A DNA stretch of 44,883 nucleotides from assembly GCA_021799615.1 (NCBI GenBank), contig JAJZAC010000010.1:1-44883 (forward strand). The letters run 5' to 3'. This document shows, in pieces, positions 41,149 through 44,883 of the stretch. The notes below the pieces were generated by a model. That model did no database searches. It saw only the letters and a program-made list of their open reading frames with translations, and had not been told where the DNA came from. Made by a program: the position numbers and the translations under genes. The DNA is from Actinomycetes bacterium (GTDB lineage: Bacteria > Actinomycetota > Acidimicrobiia > Acidimicrobiales > RAAP-2). Each line of letters opens with the position of its first letter. Position 1 is the first letter of the stretch.

Positions 41149-41792
41149 CCGGGCGCCCCTGGCCCCCGGCCGGCCTGGTGCTGACTCCGGGCGCCGGCGC
41201 CGCGAGCGACCACCCCGCCCTGGTGGCCATCGAGGGGGCGGTGGTCCCCCTCGGCGTGGTGGTGGACCGGGTCGACTTCCCCTACCGGCTGGCGGGGAGG
41301 CGGGCGCCGGACCGACCTGCGGTCCTGGTGGCGACGGTCCGCTCGGCGGCAGCGGTGCTCGCCGGGCGCATCGGGGTGGCCGAGGACCGGATCGCCCTCG
41401 GTGGGCGGTCGATGGGCGGTCGTATGTGCTCGATGGCGTTGTCCGCCGGGCAGCCCGCCGCCGCTCTGGTCCTGGTGAGCTACCCGCTCCACCCACCGGG
41501 ACGGCCCGACCGGCTGCGCAGTGACCACTTCGGTGAGCTGCACGTGCCGTGCCTGTTCGTCTCGGGTACGAGGGACGCCTTCGGTACCCCCGAGGAGCTG
41601 CTGGCGGCGACCCGGGCCATCCCCGGCCCGGTCACCCACGTGTGGATCGACGGTGGCGACCACGGCCTGGCCGGGCGGGACGCGGAGGTGGCCGGCGCCG
41701 TGCGACGGTGGCTGGGCCGCCCGTCGGCACCGTCCCGACGGGCGGCCCGCCTCCCCGGCGGTTCCCGCCCGAGCGTGGGCCCGCCCCGCTGA
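41145..41792 (+). CDS. Alpha/beta hydrolase (KANL3/Tex30-like)
   Basis: GLVLTPGAGAASDHPALVAIE...IALGGRSMGGRMCSMAL...LVSYPLHPPGRPDRLRSDHF...LFVSGTRDAFGTPEEL; GTGA overlap. Confidence 0.85.
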   Translation: MTGRPWPPAGLVLTPGAGAASDHPALVAIEGAVVPLGVVVDRVDFPYRLAGRRAPDRPAVLVATVRSAAAVLAGRIGVAEDRIALGGRSMGGRMCSMALSAGQPAAALVLVSYPLHPPGRPDRLRSDHFGELHVPCLFVSGTRDAFGTPEELLAATRAIPGPVTHVWIDGGDHGLAGRDAEVAGAVRRWLGRPSAPSRRAARLPGGSRPSVGPPR

Positions 41793-41812
41793 GCCCCGCC
41801 CCGCTGAGCCCC
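41783..41812. repeat. 15-bp tandem duplication spanning the hydrolase stop codon
   Basis: GCCCCGCTGAGCCCC x2 (41783-41797, 41798-41812). Confidence 0.95.
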
Positions 41813-41819
41813 GCTCGGG

Positions 41820-42680
41820 TCAGCCCCACCCCGGCGGCGGTGATCCTCCGAAGGTGGGCGGGCGCTTCTCACGTAGGGCGGCCACGCCCTCCCGATAGTC
41901 GGGACCGGCCATCATCGGGGTGAGCAGCGCCTCGGCCGCCCGGACGGCGGTGGCGGCGTCCTGGTGGAAGGCGTCGTAGATCTGTCGCTTGGTGACGGCC
42001 AGGGACGCAGGCGAGACGGTGGTGGCGAGCCGTCCGGCGTACTGGCGCACGTGGCTGACCAGCTGGTCATCGTCCACCACGTCGTTCACGAGCCCCAGCC
42101 CCAGCGCCTCCTCGGCGGTGACCACCCGGCTCGACAGGGCCAGGTCCATGGCGTTCGTCAGCCCCACCAGCTTGGGGAGCAGCCACGCCAGGCCGAAGGC
42201 GGCCGGCAGGCCCAGACGCCCGTGCGCGGTGGTGAAGCGGGCGCTGCGGGCGGCGAAGCGCAGGTCGCAGTAGCACTGGAGGGCGAAGCCCATGCCGGCG
42301 GCAGGCCCGTTGACGGCGGCGATGATCGGCTTCGGGATCCCGAAGTGGTAGGCGAGCTCGGCGTCGAACTCGGGCCGGGCCCCGTAGCCGGGAGTGGCCA
42401 CGTCGCCGGCGTGCCCGGCGTCGTAGGCGCCGCGCTCGGCGTGCCCGGCCAGGTCGTCGGTCTCCGCACCCGAGCAGAAGCCCCGCCCGGCACCGGTGAC
42501 GACGATGACCCGGACGGCCGGGTCGCCGGTGGCGGCGGCCAGATGGGCCCGGTACTCGGCCGCCATGGTCGGTGTCCAGGCGTTGAGCCGCTCGGGCCGG
42601 TGGAGGGTGATGGTGGCCACCGGGCCGTCGACGTCGTAGCGGGTTGCCTCGGGCGGGGTACCGCCACCGGCGGCCGCCAC
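41820..42680 (-). CDS. Enoyl-CoA hydratase/isomerase family protein (crotonase)
   Basis: VATITLHRPERLNAWTPTMAAEYRAHL...VVTGAGRGFCSGAETDDLAG...KPIIAAVNGPAAGMGFALQCYCDLRFAARSARF...ALREKRPPTF. Confidence 0.94.
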   Translation of the reverse strand: MAAAGGGTPPEATRYDVDGPVATITLHRPERLNAWTPTMAAEYRAHLAAATGDPAVRVIVVTGAGRGFCSGAETDDLAGHAERGAYDAGHAGDVATPGYGARPEFDAELAYHFGIPKPIIAAVNGPAAGMGFALQCYCDLRFAARSARFTTAHGRLGLPAAFGLAWLLPKLVGLTNAMDLALSSRVVTAEEALGLGLVNDVVDDDQLVSHVRQYAGRLATTVSPASLAVTKRQIYDAFHQDAATAVRAAEALLTPMMAGPDYREGVAALREKRPPTFGGSPPPGWG

Positions 42681-42681
42681 G

Positions 42682-44271
<1,590 letters not shown>

Positions 44272-44328
44272 CTAGCGCCGTGCCGTGCCCGCCGGCGCGC
44301 CCGGCGGGGCCGGCGCCGGCGACCCGGC

Positions 44329-44883
44329 TCACCCGCCGAAGGCGGCCACCACCTCGAGGGCCCAGGCCCGCAGCGCCGGACCGTCGTCGGCATCGAGCGA
44401 CCCCAGCCGCAGCACGATGGTGTCGTTGGCCGGGCACAGGGCCAGGATCTGTCCGTCGTAGCCGAGGGCGGCGAAGGTCCCCCGCCCGTCGTCGAGCACC
44501 CACCAGTGCTCGCCGTAGCGGACGCCGTTGGTGGGGTCGGTGGCCTGGGGCCGTCGGCCCCGGTCGACCCACCCCTCGGGGACGAGGCGACGCCCCTCCC
44601 ACACGCCGCCGCGTAGGGCCAGTAGGCCGACGCGGGCGAAGTCGGGAGCGGTCATGTCGAGGAAGGACGAGGCCACCCAGGTGCCCGCCTGGTCGACTCC
44701 CGGCACGGCCGACGTGGCCCCGATGGGGGTGAGGAGCCGGTCGGCCAGGTACCGGTCGACGGATGCGGCGGGTCCCAGGCGCTGGGCGGCCACCGCCGAG
44801 AGGAGGTTGGTGGTGCCGCTCGAATACGAGAACCGCTCGCCGGGCGGCGCGGCCAGCGGCCGGGCGGCGGCGTAGCCGGCCAC
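44329..44883 (-). CDS. Serine hydrolase, beta-lactamase family (5' truncated by the window edge)
   Basis: FSYSSGTTNLLSAVAAQRLG...LLTPIGATSAVPGVDQAGTWVASSFLDMTAPDFARVGLLALRGGVWEGRRLVPEGWVDR...YGEHWWV. Confidence 0.85.
   Translation of the reverse strand: MAGYAAARPLAAPPGERFSYSSGTTNLLSAVAAQRLGPAASVDRYLADRLLTPIGATSAVPGVDQAGTWVASSFLDMTAPDFARVGLLALRGGVWEGRRLVPEGWVDRGRRPQATDPTNGVRYGEHWWVLDDGRGTFAALGYDGQILALCPANDTIVLRLGSLDADDGPALRAWALEVVAAFGG

Overview
This is a high-GC, actinobacterial-type chromosomal window, probably from the Acidimicrobiia or a related lineage (inferred from content and style only). It is densely packed with single-copy housekeeping genes, and no intact mobile element or CRISPR array was seen. 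In order it carries: the apparent 3' end of a group II intron (domains V/VI) against an FKBP gene; F420 genes cofE/cofD; three overlapping GT4 glycosyltransferases; a sugar epimerase; a large GT2-membrane fusion with a DUF5719-like protein; ftsH; a CPBP protease; a PTPS-related membrane protein; two unknown exported proteins; phosphomannomutase, Trm112 and a SIS isomerase; a short HPF, secA, prfB, ftsE and ftsX; a second MacB-like ABC pair; a secretory lipase; an RmlA-like nucleotidyltransferase; an AarF kinase; an acyl-CoA synthetase and dehydrogenase; an archaeal-type riboflavin synthase; dus; maf; DUF3039; an alpha/beta hydrolase; enoyl-CoA hydratase; ahcY; and a truncated beta-lactamase-family gene. 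The most notable observations are: (1) a 158-aa protein at 38504-38980(-) that looks like the archaeal-type riboflavin synthase rather than the bacterial RibE type; (2) a recurrent TAnnnT-N6..10-start-codon arrangement indicating widespread leaderless transcription; (3) a lower-GC leaderless 32-codon sORF upstream of hpf-secA; and (4) the group II intron 3' end abutting the FKBP start codon. All identifications come from reading the translations and from remembered family motifs; no database search was run.
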